Position numbers and translations under genes: made by a program | Notes under the pieces: model-generated | The model's database searches: none | Told to the model about the DNA's origin: nothing | Seen by the model: only the letters and a program-made list of their open reading frames with translations | NCBI GenBank assembly: GCA_022841825.1 | Contig: JALHQT010000005.1 | Location: forward strand, 310,001 to 374,000 | Direction: 5' to 3' | Length of the DNA: 64,000 nucleotides | From: Anaerolineae bacterium | GTDB taxonomy: Bacteria; Chloroflexota; Anaerolineae; Aggregatilineales; Phototrophicaceae | Shown here: piece after piece, positions 8,678 through 19,000 of the stretch | Layout of the letters: every line of letters begins with the position of its first letter | Position numbering within the stretch: position 1 is the first letter of the stretch

Positions 8678-8751
8678 GCGTCGACTCTAAACCAATTTCT
8701 CAAAGGACATGGTCAATTTAGCGCTCTAAAAAATAGAGTGCCAATTCAAGC

Positions 8752-8801
8752 TTGACTCAGACCAGACTGCGCGCTAGATTCGCCGCAATTTCTAGCAGTC
8801 T
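8752..8801 (+). promoter_or_regulatory. Sigma-70-type promoter with overlapping inverted repeat
   Basis: TTGACT (8752-8757), 17-bp spacer, TAGATT (8775-8780). The inverted repeat AGACTGC (8764-8770) / GCAGTCT (8795-8801), with inner TAGA/TCTA, covers the -10 and start region and could be an operator. It drives the MFS transporter gene. A four-codon ORF (ATG at 8808) ends by overlapping the transporter ATG. Confidence 0.6.
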
Positions 8802-8818
8802 ACCGCAATGAGTGCTAA

Positions 8819-10156
8819 ATGACCGTCGAATCACGCCCGTTCAGCGCCTTCGTTCGCGTCTGGTTTGGGCAGCTCGTCTCGCTGCTCGGCAGCGCCATGA
8901 CGCGCTTCGCCCTAACGATTTACGTCTGGCAGCTCACGGAAGAAGCGACCCCAGTCGTGCTGATCGGCGTCTTCGCCGCCGTGCCCGCCGCGCTCGTCAG
9001 CCTGTTGGCGGGCGTGCTGGTCGATCGATGGGATCGCAAGCGCACCCTCCTGCTCGCCGATCTTGGCTCCGCCAGCGCGACGGGGCTGCTCTTCCTCTTC
9101 ATGGCGACCGGCGGCGCGCAGCTCTGGCAGATTTACCTTGCGGCGGCAGTCGGCGGCATCTGCAACACCTTCCAGTGGCTCGCCTTCTCCAGCACGCTGT
9201 CGTCGCTGGTCGAGAAAGAGCAGTTGAATCGCGCAAACGGCATGATGTCGCTGGCGGAGTATGTCGCACTGGTCGGTGCGCCGCTGCTGGCGGGCGTGCT
9301 CATCCCGCTCATCGGCGTGCAGGGCATCCTGACCGTCGACATCATCACCTTCCTGGTCGCCGTCTCGACCATCGCCATCAGGCGCATCCCCAACATCCGC
9401 GACAGCGCCGCCGATCCGGAGGCAACCGCGGGCGGCATCCTTCGCCAGATCACGTTCGGCTTCCGCTACATCTTCAGCCGCCCTCCACTACGCGCGCTGC
9501 TGATCGTGCTGTTCCTCTTTGGCGCGATAGAGGCGATGGGCTACACCCTGCTTGCGCCGATGATCCTGGCGCGCAGCGGCGGCAGCGAAAGCACACTCGG
9601 CATCGTGCAGGCGGTCATGGGAATTGGCGGCATCGTCGGCGGGGTGCTCCTGAGCGTGTGGGGCGGAGCGAAACGGCGCGTGTACGGGCTGCTCGTCGCG
9701 ATCGCGCTCACGGGCATCTTTGGCGATGCGCTGATGGGCTTGGGTCAGGGGCTGATGGTGTGGTTGATCGCAGGTTTCGCGCTCGAATGCTTTATCCCGC
9801 TGCTGATCAGCTCGCATCGCGGAATCTGGCAGTCGAAGGTCGCGCCAGCCGCCCAGGGGCGTATCTTCGCCACCATCGGCTTCATCATCGGCTTTGCAGA
9901 GCCGACCGCCAGCATCCTCGCCGCTGCGCTGGCGGATAACGTGCTGGAACCCGCCATGCGCTCGCAAAGCTGGCTCGCCGCGACCTTCGGCAGTCTTGTT
10001 GGCGTGGGCGACGGCGCGGGCATGGCGCTGCTGTTCGTCTTCAGCGGCGCGCTGCTGGGGATCACTGCTATACTGGGAGGGTTGATCCCCGCGCTGCGCA
10101 CCCTGGAGCGTGTGATTCCGGATCATGATGCGGGGAGTACTCACGCGAAAGGGTAG
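8819..10156 (+). CDS. MFS transporter (MFS_3/EntS-like exporter)
   Basis: A 445-residue major facilitator with 12 predicted transmembrane segments. The N-terminal FVRVWFGQLVSLLGSAMTRF and the loop motif GVLVDRWDRKRTLLLADLGS are typical of EntS-type exporters, which often export siderophores, macrolides or other small molecules. No clear ribosome site precedes the ATG; a mini-ORF overlapping the start may couple translation. The gene follows its own strong promoter and has no biosynthetic partner nearby, so the substrate is unknown. Confidence 0.85.
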   Translation: MTVESRPFSAFVRVWFGQLVSLLGSAMTRFALTIYVWQLTEEATPVVLIGVFAAVPAALVSLLAGVLVDRWDRKRTLLLADLGSASATGLLFLFMATGGAQLWQIYLAAAVGGICNTFQWLAFSSTLSSLVEKEQLNRANGMMSLAEYVALVGAPLLAGVLIPLIGVQGILTVDIITFLVAVSTIAIRRIPNIRDSAADPEATAGGILRQITFGFRYIFSRPPLRALLIVLFLFGAIEAMGYTLLAPMILARSGGSESTLGIVQAVMGIGGIVGGVLLSVWGGAKRRVYGLLVAIALTGIFGDALMGLGQGLMVWLIAGFALECFIPLLISSHRGIWQSKVAPAAQGRIFATIGFIIGFAEPTASILAAALADNVLEPAMRSQSWLAATFGSLVGVGDGAGMALLFVFSGALLGITAILGGLIPALRTLERVIPDHDAGSTHAKG

Positions 10157-10166
10157 GTCAGAGTCC

Positions 10167-11141
10167 ATGAAACGCGTTCAATCAAGGCGATTTATCGCAC
10201 GCCACCTCTACCTCATTATGATGGTGACGCTGACTGTCTCCATCGCAAACGCCCAACCTGCAACCTACACGACGCCGCCGACCGTCGGCAACTGCCCGGT
10301 CTTCCCGGCGGATAACCCCTGGAACTGGGATGTGCGCGGGCTGCCCGTTGACCCAATGAGCGAGACGTACATCGCCAGCATCAGCGCGGGCGGGAACGAG
10401 TTCCTGCACCCCGATTTCGGCGGCGGCGGTGAGTACGGATTGCCCTACGTCGTCGTCGGGGCGGATCAGCCGCGCGTGCCGATTACGTTCATTGACTATG
10501 GCGACGAGAGCGATCCGGGACCATATCCCATCCCGCCTGACGCGCCCGTCGAAAACGGCGGGGACCGCCATGTCATCACGGTGGATGGCGACAACTGCAT
10601 GTTGTACGAACTCTACAATGCCGAGTGGAACGGAGAAGGATGGAATGCGTCGTCGGGCGCGGTCTTCGACCTGCTCTCCAACCGCCTGCGTCCGACCTAC
10701 TGGTCAAGCGCGGACGCCGCCGGGCTGCCGATCTTCGCGGGCTTGGTGCGCTATGACGAGGTGGCGGCAGGCGAGATCCGCCATGCGCTGCGCTTCACGG
10801 TCGAGCGGACGAAGCGCGGCTTCATCCCGCCCGCGACGCACTTCGCCAGCAGCAGCGACGACCCGACCCTGCCGCCGATGGGCTTGCGGATGCGGCTGCG
10901 CGCCGACTTCGACACGTCCGCTTACACCGGGCAGGCGCGCGTGGTGCTGGAGGCGCTCAAAATCTACGGCATGATCCTGGCGGATAACGGGACAAGCTGG
11001 TTCATCACCGGCGCAAGCGACCCGCGTTGGGACGACGAAGACCTGAGGCAGCTCAAGACGGTGCCGGGCGCAGCGTTCGAGGCACTGGTCACAGGCTCCG
11101 TCATCCCGCCGCAAAACGAACAGGACGTCGGCAGGGGGTAG
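10167..11141 (+). CDS. Secreted protein of unknown function
   Basis: A 324-residue exported protein. The hydrophobic HLYLIMMVTLTVSIANAQ forms a signal peptide. The mature part opens with CPVFPADNPWNWDVRGLPVD and HPDFG, a pattern recalled from uncharacterised extracellular proteins of soil and aquatic bacteria; no catalytic motif is evident. The ATG at 10167 avoids the overlap with the MFS gene implied by an earlier in-frame start at 10125. A start 11 bp after the MFS stop suggests co-transcription. Function not assigned. Confidence 0.75.
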   Translation: MKRVQSRRFIARHLYLIMMVTLTVSIANAQPATYTTPPTVGNCPVFPADNPWNWDVRGLPVDPMSETYIASISAGGNEFLHPDFGGGGEYGLPYVVVGADQPRVPITFIDYGDESDPGPYPIPPDAPVENGGDRHVITVDGDNCMLYELYNAEWNGEGWNASSGAVFDLLSNRLRPTYWSSADAAGLPIFAGLVRYDEVAAGEIRHALRFTVERTKRGFIPPATHFASSSDDPTLPPMGLRMRLRADFDTSAYTGQARVVLEALKIYGMILADNGTSWFITGASDPRWDDEDLRQLKTVPGAAFEALVTGSVIPPQNEQDVGRG

Positions 11142-11191
11142 CCTCGATCAAAGCGACTGGGATACGGCGGTCAATGCGGGTGCAGGCGCGC

Positions 11192-11755
11192 TCATCCTGC
11201 CTGCGCCGCGCGCCACCGCGTATACACGCCGTTCAGCCACAGCAGCAGATAGCCGAGCAGCACATACTCGACGAAGCGGATGAGCATCGCGCCCCAGATC
11301 GGCACTTCCTGGACCACTGCCCCTGCCGCATCCAGGCAGTCGAACTGCTGCACGATCACGGTTGTGCCGGGGCGTGGATTGGAGATGTCCGCCTTGCGTG
11401 CGAGCTGCGTCCCCGCCGGGCAGAATGCCCACTGGATCGGCAGGTTGTAGAGAGCGTTGCCGGGCTGGTCGAGCGCAAACCCCGCAAACGCGAACGAGAG
11501 GATGCCGAGCGCGACGGCGATATTGTTGGCGAGCTTCTGCGCGTCATCCAGCGGGCGACGCCGCTGGTTCTTCGCGTGATAGCGCTCCGTCAGGATGCGG
11601 ATGCCGACCCAGCCGCCGACCAGCAGCAGGATCGAGCCTAAGCCCTCGATTTGCGTGAAGCCGAAGAAGGCGCCGTTGATCAGCGCGATCACGGCGACGA
11701 TGCCGAGGACGATCAGGATGACCCAGATGAATGAGGGCAGTGTGCGCAGGTTCAA
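11192..11755 (-). CDS. Four-transmembrane protein of unknown function
   Basis: A 187-residue integral membrane protein. Hydrophobic segments are at roughly residues 8-30, 36-55, 85-108 and 150-180. The stretch between the third and fourth segments carries polar DNPRPGT-like loops. It is the last gene of a minus-strand run after the two 361-residue paralogues, with a 9-bp gap. It could be a membrane anchor or target for them; no family recognised. Confidence 0.7.
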   Translation of the reverse strand: MNLRTLPSFIWVILIVLGIVAVIALINGAFFGFTQIEGLGSILLLVGGWVGIRILTERYHAKNQRRRPLDDAQKLANNIAVALGILSFAFAGFALDQPGNALYNLPIQWAFCPAGTQLARKADISNPRPGTTVIVQQFDCLDAAGAVVQEVPIWGAMLIRFVEYVLLGYLLLWLNGVYTRWRAAQAG

Positions 11756-11764
11756 TGGGGTCTC

Positions 11765-12850
11765 CTATTCATCGGCATAATCGCCCGCCGCAACTTTGTC
11801 CAGCTTGGCGAGATGGCGTTCCGGCTTGCGGAACTCCGTCACCAGCGCCCGCGCCGCCACCATCTCGTCATCGAAGGGCAGTCCCATGCGCCCCTTCAGC
11901 CGCGCACGCTTCAGCCGGCAGTCCATCAGCGCCGCCTGCCCGCCCAGCTTCTCCAACAGTCGAAGCTGCACGTCGCGCTCCGCCAGCGCCTGTTCTGCGT
12001 TGTCACACAGCTCGTAGTATTCGCACAGCGAGTCATAGTACCAGTTATCCGCCGTCAGGTTTGATTCTTCGTAGAAGCGCGCTCCCAGTCCAACCAGCGC
12101 CGCCGCCGCGTGATGATCGCCTTCACGCCGCTTATAGACCGCCTGCGCCACCTGCGCATACGCCACATCCTGCTCGCGCCCGGATATGCGTGCGGCGTCC
12201 TCGCTCTGCACAATATAGCCAAATCCGGTCGGGAAATCCCGCTGGTGGCAGGCGATGCGATGCAACATCTGGAAACCGTCTGTTTCGCGGTAGGCGTGAC
12301 CGCGCACCAGGTCAATATACTTAAGGGTCTGCACGCGCGCTTCTTCCCACTGGTCGAGATCGTAATAGATGCCCGACTGCCGCCACTTGACGAGATGATA
12401 GGTGTCCTCGTCCATCGGCACATGTGCTTCCATATAGCTGTTCATCGCGGAAATCTCGTCGAGATAACCGAGGTTATCCGTGACCGAGTAAATATCGACG
12501 AACATGCGGTAGACGCGCCCCACCACCGCGCACGTTGCGTAGTGCGGCTGCTGCGCCATGATAAACGCCTTGACCGCCTGCTGTCGCGCGCGGTTCATGT
12601 CGCGCTGATAAAACGCATATGCCTCGCACGACCAGTACTCGTAGAAGAGTTCCCAGCAGGGATAGCCCAACTGCCGGGCAAGCACCGCCGCGCCCTGGAA
12701 GATGTCCGCCGCGAACGATGGCTCTTTGCGCAGGTATTCCCAACCGCGCCGGAACTCACCATGCAGCTTCATGCGCACGGGGTCACGCAGTCGTCGCGCC
12801 TCCATGCCAAAGCCGTCGAACCAGCGCCACAAATCGACAAATCGCGGCAT
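11765..12850 (-). CDS. Helical-repeat (TPR-like) protein, paralogue 2
   Basis: A 361-residue cytosolic protein without signal peptide. It shares length and layout with the neighbour at 12857-13942: MPR-(F/M)-V-(D/N)-LW at the N terminus, GYPCWELFYE near residue 63, MAQQPHY near 95, and the ending KLDKVAAGDY. Regular amphipathic helices with aromatic and alanine spacing suggest a TPR-like solenoid for protein-protein contact. The upstream paralogue ends 6 bp before it. The gene order after Hsp90 suggests a co-chaperone or adaptor role, which is inference. No catalytic residues seen. Confidence 0.75.
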   Translation of the reverse strand: MPRFVDLWRWFDGFGMEARRLRDPVRMKLHGEFRRGWEYLRKEPSFAADIFQGAAVLARQLGYPCWELFYEYWSCEAYAFYQRDMNRARQQAVKAFIMAQQPHYATCAVVGRVYRMFVDIYSVTDNLGYLDEISAMNSYMEAHVPMDEDTYHLVKWRQSGIYYDLDQWEEARVQTLKYIDLVRGHAYRETDGFQMLHRIACHQRDFPTGFGYIVQSEDAARISGREQDVAYAQVAQAVYKRREGDHHAAAALVGLGARFYEESNLTADNWYYDSLCEYYELCDNAEQALAERDVQLRLLEKLGGQAALMDCRLKRARLKGRMGLPFDDEMVAARALVTEFRKPERHLAKLDKVAAGDYADE

Positions 12851-12856
12851 TGCCCT

Positions 12857-13942
12857 TCAATCCTCCGAGTAATCTCCAGCAGCAACACGTTCCAGCTTGC
12901 TCATGATGCGATCCGGCTTCTTAAGCGCGCGCGCCGCTTCGCGCGCTGCCGCCAGTTCCGCGTCAATCGGCAGCCCCAGCCGCCCGAATAAACGACAGCG
13001 CCCCAGGCGGCTTTCCGCAATCCCAGGCGCGCTGCCAATCATCATCTCTTCGGTCAAGTCGCGTTCCAGGTATTCCAATGCCTTTGCAGAATCGCCAACC
13101 TCCTCATAGTAGGCACTGACGATATGATAGAAACCGCCGCGCGGCTTGACCGCAATACGCGCGTAATGTGCCATCCCCTGCTCAAAGCGCCACGCCGCGT
13201 CGCTGCCATCGCCCCGGCGCAGCAGGTAGAGTGCCTGCGCCAGCAGCGCAAAGCCTATTGTCCGATCATCGCTCGCACGCCGGGCTGCTACCTCACTCAT
13301 GCAGATGTATTCATATGCCGCGTCGAAGCGCTTCTGACGAAACTCCACCCAATACAGAAAGCTGTAGGCGGTCGCCTCGCGGTAAGCGTTGCCGCGCACG
13401 AGGTCGAGGAATTTCAGCACCTCGATACGCGCATTCTCCCAGTCTTCCTCTTCGTAATACAACCCGGCGCGCCGCCGCTGGATCAGGTGGACAGTATCGT
13501 CATCAAGCGCGATGTTCTCCTCCATGTAGTCGATCATGGCGAGTACCTGCGCCTGGTTGCCGCTCATGTCGATGAAGCTGTGGATATCCATAAACGCGCG
13601 ATAAACACGCCCAACACACGGACAGGCGCGGTAATGCGGCTGCTGCGCCATCGTAAACGCCTTAACCGCCTGCGCTAATCCCTGACGATAATCCTGAAGA
13701 TAAAAGATGTACGCTTCGGCGCGCCACAGCTCGTAAAACAGTTCCCAGCAAGGATAGCCCAACTTCCGCGCCAGTTCCGCCCCCTCGGTGAACAACGACA
13801 GCGTGCGCTCAGGCTCGGTGAAGCGGCTGTCAAAACCAGGGTTGAAGTACCCGTGCAGGCGAATTCGTGCCGGGTCATTTTTGCGATGTGCATCAAAGCC
13901 GAAATCGTCGAACCATTTCCACAGATTGACCATGCGTGGCAT
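12857..13942 (-). CDS. Helical-repeat (TPR-like) protein, paralogue 1
   Basis: A 361-residue protein, exactly as long as its downstream paralogue. Shared landmarks are NLWKWFDDFG at the start, GYPCWELFYELW, FTMAQQPHY, VGRVYRAFMDI, the DLVRGNAYRE block and the ending KLERVAAGDYSED. A tandem duplication followed by divergence is the simplest explanation. It lies 65 bp after the Hsp90 gene on the same strand, with a perfect palindrome between them. Function unknown; a scaffold or client-adaptor role is plausible. Confidence 0.75.
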   Translation of the reverse strand: MPRMVNLWKWFDDFGFDAHRKNDPARIRLHGYFNPGFDSRFTEPERTLSLFTEGAELARKLGYPCWELFYELWRAEAYIFYLQDYRQGLAQAVKAFTMAQQPHYRACPCVGRVYRAFMDIHSFIDMSGNQAQVLAMIDYMEENIALDDDTVHLIQRRRAGLYYEEEDWENARIEVLKFLDLVRGNAYREATAYSFLYWVEFRQKRFDAAYEYICMSEVAARRASDDRTIGFALLAQALYLLRRGDGSDAAWRFEQGMAHYARIAVKPRGGFYHIVSAYYEEVGDSAKALEYLERDLTEEMMIGSAPGIAESRLGRCRLFGRLGLPIDAELAAAREAARALKKPDRIMSKLERVAAGDYSED

Positions 13943-13960
13943 GGGTCACCTCACCAGCAT

Positions 13961-13980
13961 GGGCATGGCGTACCATGCCC
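13961..13980. repeat. Perfect palindrome GGGCATGGCGTACCATGCCC
   Basis: Eight-bp arms with a CGTA centre, followed by CTACG, between the Hsp90 gene and the first helical-repeat gene. It matches the form of the palindromes at 33306-33339 and 2491-2510: different arms, similar centre and CTAC flank. Confidence 0.75.
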
Positions 13981-14007
13981 CTACGACGAACGGGGCGCGC
14001 CTTTACA

Positions 14008-15846
14008 CTACGCATGACTCGTCACCAGGGTATCGACAGCCCGCGTGAACGAGGTGTAGACATCCGACGCAACCTTCATATCGAGCATTCGCCCGCTGAA
14101 GAGCCGCGCAAAGCTGTAGATCAGGTCGAGCGCAGCGTCGCGCTCCCCGCCTGCTGGCATCCGCGCCAGCTTCTCGATCAGCGGGCTGGCGGCATTGAGA
14201 TGCAGCGTGCCCGCCGCCACATCGTGTGCCTCCTGGCTGCGCAGGAAATCGGCGATCAGGTCGCTGAAGGGCGGCGCAATCGTATCGTTGTCCAGCGCCT
14301 CACGGGCATCGCGCACGACTTCGGCGTTCTTGGGATAGATCATGACCGCGGGCAGGTGCGACGGCGTGAAGACCACCACCGACGCCTTGACATCGCGCGC
14401 GGCGAAGTAAGTGAGCAGCGCGGCGAAATCCGACGACGACGCGGGCGCGAGCAGTTCGCCGGAGCCTTCGCTGTCGAGCGCGACCGCACGCACCCCATCG
14501 CTGCGCTGTGCGTACTCAGTCAGAAAAGCGGGTTCGGCAAAGTATGAGGCATCAATAACGGGCTTGCCAAAGCCTTCGCTCAGGACCTGGTCTTGCAGCG
14601 CACCCGCCGGGCGGCTGCTGTAATAGAGCGTCCCATCAGTCAGCGTCAGATAGTCCTTCAGCGTCATCATGCCGCGCGTGGTGCGGAAGGCGATGATGTC
14701 GCGGATCTGCTCGAAGAACTCCGGCGACTTGACCGCCCAGCCAATCATCACGTCGCGGTGGCTGTCCACTACCTGCCGCCAGACGGGTGGGTTCTCGACC
14801 GCCAGCTTCGCCAGCCCACCTCCCAACTGCTCGTCGAGCGCGCGCTGCACCAGCAGATAGTTCTCGTCGCGCTGGATCTGTTCGCGTGATGCGGTCGGCT
14901 GAAGCTGTGGGCAGTCGATCACGCCGCTGACGAAGCGCGCCCAGGGCGGCAGCAGTTCCTTGACTGCCTCGCAAATGAACATGTGGCGGATGTAGACATC
15001 CAGGTCGCCGTACTCGTGCAGCGAGGCAACCGTCCCCGGCGGGATGAACAGAAAGCCGCCGAGCGGGATCTCCATCGTGTCATGACCCAGGTCGATGGTG
15101 TGCGGTTTGAGCTTGAGCACATAAAGTGGGTTATGAAACCCGTACTTCTGCTCGATATACGTCTGGATCGCTGCGTCCGGGTCTTCAGCATCCCAGGGCT
15201 GCACCATGACATTGAGCGGACGCCAATCGCCCGCGATGTGAATGGGGATCGGGAGGAAGTTGGCGTAGGTGCGAATCGCTTTCGCCAGGTTATCGCGTTC
15301 CAGCAGGTACGTCACCGTCGGTTTGAGAAACACCTCCACCTGGGTACCGACTGCCCGTTCCTCCGCCGCTGGCGTGACGAAGTAGTTGATGTCGCCTTTC
15401 GAGCGCCATTGCAGTGTGGTGCTGTCCGGGCGAAACGAGCGCGTGGTCAACACTACTTCTTCCGCGATCAGGAAGGCGCTCAGGAAACCCAACCCGAACT
15501 GCCCGATCAAGCGGTCGGCTTCCTCCGGCTGTAGGAAAGACAGGTTCTCACCAAGCTGGCGCGTATAGCTGCGCCCAATCGTCGAAAGATATTCTTCGAT
15601 TTCGGGACCCGTTAACCCCGACCCGTTGTCCTGGATAGCGATCACACGCCGCTTTGCATCCACACTGACGGTGATGCGTGGGCGCTGGTCATTCGCCTTG
15701 TCTTCGACAGCGCGGCGGACACAACTATCGTGGGCGTTTTGCAGCAGCTCGCGGATGGCGACCCGCTCATCCGAATACAGACTTTCGGCAAGGACGCGCA
15801 GCAAACCAGGGAGATAGATTTGAAACTGACGTGGTTCCGTAGACAC
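14008..15846 (-). CDS. htpG: Hsp90-family molecular chaperone
   Basis: A 612-residue Hsp90 homologue. The GHKL ATPase site is intact: catalytic Glu33 and Asn37 in ELLQNAHD, DNGSG at 73-77 and the lid GQFGLG at 115-120. Middle and C-terminal dimerisation regions are present and total length is close to E. coli HtpG (624). The GTG at 15846 is chosen because AAAGGA lies 8 bases upstream; the longer ORF runs back into a palindromic repeat. It heads a minus-strand run with two TPR-like proteins, an arrangement reminiscent of eukaryotic Hsp90-TPR partnerships. It is divergent, so substrate range may differ from housekeeping HtpG. Confidence 0.85.
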   Translation of the reverse strand: MSTEPRQFQIYLPGLLRVLAESLYSDERVAIRELLQNAHDSCVRRAVEDKANDQRPRITVSVDAKRRVIAIQDNGSGLTGPEIEEYLSTIGRSYTRQLGENLSFLQPEEADRLIGQFGLGFLSAFLIAEEVVLTTRSFRPDSTTLQWRSKGDINYFVTPAAEERAVGTQVEVFLKPTVTYLLERDNLAKAIRTYANFLPIPIHIAGDWRPLNVMVQPWDAEDPDAAIQTYIEQKYGFHNPLYVLKLKPHTIDLGHDTMEIPLGGFLFIPPGTVASLHEYGDLDVYIRHMFICEAVKELLPPWARFVSGVIDCPQLQPTASREQIQRDENYLLVQRALDEQLGGGLAKLAVENPPVWRQVVDSHRDVMIGWAVKSPEFFEQIRDIIAFRTTRGMMTLKDYLTLTDGTLYYSSRPAGALQDQVLSEGFGKPVIDASYFAEPAFLTEYAQRSDGVRAVALDSEGSGELLAPASSSDFAALLTYFAARDVKASVVVFTPSHLPAVMIYPKNAEVVRDAREALDNDTIAPPFSDLIADFLRSQEAHDVAAGTLHLNAASPLIEKLARMPAGGERDAALDLIYSFARLFSGRMLDMKVASDVYTSFTRAVDTLVTSHA

Positions 15847-15934
15847 GAAGGGAATCCTTTGCCACACCGACACAGGCAGATCAATCCAGCGGCACAAATT
15901 CCATTGTAGGTGGGGAACCAAAAACACGCAAAAG

Positions 15935-16032
15935 TAGGGGCGCACCCATGTGTGCGCCCGTCCTATGTGTGCGCACACGATCCGGTGTGTGCGCACGGAT
16001 CGTGTGCGCCCGATCCTGGGCGCACACGATCC
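15935..16032. repeat. Cluster of nested palindromes rich in GTGCGCAC
   Basis: The first hairpin pairs GGGCGCAC (15938-15945) with GTGCGCCC (15952-15959) after a GTAGGGG flank. It is followed by overlapping TGTGCGCACA, ACGATCCG and CGGATCGT words that pair in several registers up to 16032. It lies between the Hsp90 start and the end of the sensor-kinase gene. Confidence 0.7.
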
Positions 16033-16035
16033 GGA

Positions 16036-19000
16036 TTAGTCCAGTCGGTTCTTCGCCTCGTCGAACGTCGGCAGCGTGAACGCGAACAGCGATCCACCCT
16101 CCGGATTGTCTTCGATCCAGATCTTGCCGCCGTGCGCCTCAATGACGAGGCGGCAAAAGGTCAGCCCCAGTCCGCTGCCACGCCGCCGACCACTACGCCC
16201 CTGCACCTGCACGAAGCGGTCAAAGAGCGTCGCCCGTGCGGCTTCTGGCACGCCGGGTCCCTGGTCGATGACCTCGATTCGCGTGAAGTTGGGAGGCGCG
16301 CCGCGAGTCCCAGGCGGATGCGCGCGCATCGTCACGACGCCGCCTTCCGGGCTGAACTTCAGCGCGTTATCCAGCATGTTCAACAGCACACGCTCTACCT
16401 TATCGGTATCAACATCCATCAGTGTGAAGCCATCCGGGATTTCCGAACGCACCTCGACGCTCAGCTCGTGGGCGAGCGGGCTGAGTTCGACACAGGCACT
16501 GTCGATCATGGTCGCCAGTTCGGCAGGCTGTGTATCCAGTTCCAACTGCCCGCTTTCCATTTTCGCCACATCCAGCAGCGAATCGACGCGGTTGAGGAGT
16601 TTCTTAATGGCGCGGCGTCCGGCAGTACTGCTGGTTTCCACAACCGTCTTGTATTCGCTGTCCTCCGGGATGATGTCGTTCATCAGCTTGAGGCTGGTCG
16701 TCACCGCCGTCAGCGGTCCGCGCAGGTCGTGGATGATCATGCGGGCAAAGTCTTCACGCGCCTGCGCCAGCTTGCGCGTCTCGGTCTGGTCATAATAGAC
16801 GAACAACATCCCCACCGTCGTCCCATCCGCGCCACGCACGGGCAGGATGTTGCGCTGGAAGTAAGTCGGTTCGCCGCTGGTCTCAATCCGGAAAGAACTG
16901 GACGGGTAATGCGGCACCAATGGCTTGCCGAGACCGCGCAGCGTGCTTTTCACTTCGTCCGCCGTTCGGAAGCCAAGCTTCTCCGCAAACTGGAAGCCGG
17001 GATACGACAGCAGCGATTCAACCGTCTGATTGCGGACCAGGTCAATATGCAGCCCCAACCGATCGACATGCGGATTTGCCATACTGATCTTACCCGCGCG
17101 GTCGATCAGCATCATCGGCTCACTCATGTTGTCGATGATGAGCTGAATTCGGTCGCGCGTCTCGGTGATGTCCTGGAACAGCCGCGCATTGTCGATGGCG
17201 ATGACCGCCTGGTCGGAAAGCTGCTGGACGAACTCCTTGTCCTCCTGGGGAAATGCGCCCAGTTTTTCGCTCTCGACCGTGATCACGCCGATGATCTCGC
17301 CCGCGCGGACAATCGGGGCGGCAAGCTGCGCCTTGAGCGACGGCATCAACGGCTTGATGTCTGATCGACTTGACAGATCGGGGACGAAGACCGGTTCGCC
17401 CGTCCGCAGCGCCTCCAAAGTCACCCACTGACGAAGCAGATCGCGTCGGGAAACGCTTTCCAGAGGGTGATAGCCTGCCTGCGCCAGCACGTCGAGTTCG
17501 CCCAGGTCATCCTTCAGCATGACGGTGCCGATATGTGTATAGGTGGCATTGAGGGCAAACTGCAAGACCATGGTGCAAATCTGCGTCTGATTGACTGTGG
17601 CGGTCAGTTCGTGACTGACCGACGCGAGCGCCATCAACTGCCCCACGCGGCGCGAGAGCGCTTCGTCCGTACGCGCGTACTCGCCTGCGTTGCGGATGCT
17701 TTGCCCCGCCTGCGTCGCAAAAGCGCGCAGAAGTTCGGTATCTTCGTCGTCGAAGGAGCGAGGTTCACTAAAGAAGAGGACAAGGACGCCAATCCGATGG
17801 CTGGCGACGATCATCGGCAGTTCCATCCACGCTGCGATCTGATCGCGCGCGAGCTGTTCACGCATTTCCGGGCGACCCGCCTCGCGCGAGCCGCCGATGA
17901 CGACGACCAGCGGCTGGCGCGCGTCGCCAACCCACCCCGGCAGTCGAGCGGCGACATGGGGCGACACATGCATACTGCGAGCCAGCGTCAGGACATCCCG
18001 ATTTGCCTCGCGCATGACTTCGGCGTCCTGGAGAAGCACGGCGACGCCAGTCGCGCCAGAAAACTCGGTCGCCTTATCGACCACGGTGTCGAGGATGGCG
18101 TCGGATGAGAGCGATTCGGTGAGCTGGGCAACGATGCTGTTGAGCAGGCTCAGGCGTTGAGCACGCGCGATTTGACGTTCGTACAAGACGCTATTCTCCA
18201 GAGCCACACTTGCACTGGCGGCGACAATGTTGAGCAACCGAAGGTCATCCGACGTAAAGATGCGGTTAGCGTTCGACGAGGTGACGATCATCGCACCATA
18301 CAGACTTCCGCCTGCCTGGAGCGGCACGCCCAACCACGAATACACGCCTTCCGGGACGGCGAGCCCGCGCACCCAGCCTTCTTTCTGGGCATCACGACCG
18401 AGGAGCAGCGGAAGCTGGGTATCCAGCACACGGGCAACGGGCGAGTTGCGCACCAGGGATTGCGCGGGCTGTTCGACCATCACGCCATCGCGGATGACCA
18501 GCGGGTATTCCACCAAGCCTTCTTCCGGACGAAACAGCGCGACGGCGAAATTGTCGGTGTCCAGCAGGTTCGAGACCTGGACGTAGACCATATTCATCAG
18601 CGCGCGATACTCGTAGTTGGCGCGGATCGCCTGGCTCATCACCGAAAGCGAACTCAATTCCTCGATCTGCTTGCGAAGCTGCTTTTGTGTGCGGCTGATG
18701 ATATTGGGCGAGAGGATCGCCAGCGCCAGCCCGACCATGCAGATGGCAAAGGCGACGACGCTCAGCGTGTTGAAGATGTGCGCCCCCAGGACTGCGAGCG
18801 GCAGCGGCAGCCCCAACGCCGAGACGATTTCCGGCAGATTGAAGCGGATGATGCGGCGCAGCCCGTATGCGCGCCCATAGATCTCCAGGAAAAACAGCAG
18901 CAGATAAAACGACGTATACGCGGCACAGAAGGCGATGATGACGAGCAAATCGTTGAAGCTGGCGAGGCGAATGGGAAGCTGCCCGCCAACCATCAGATAA

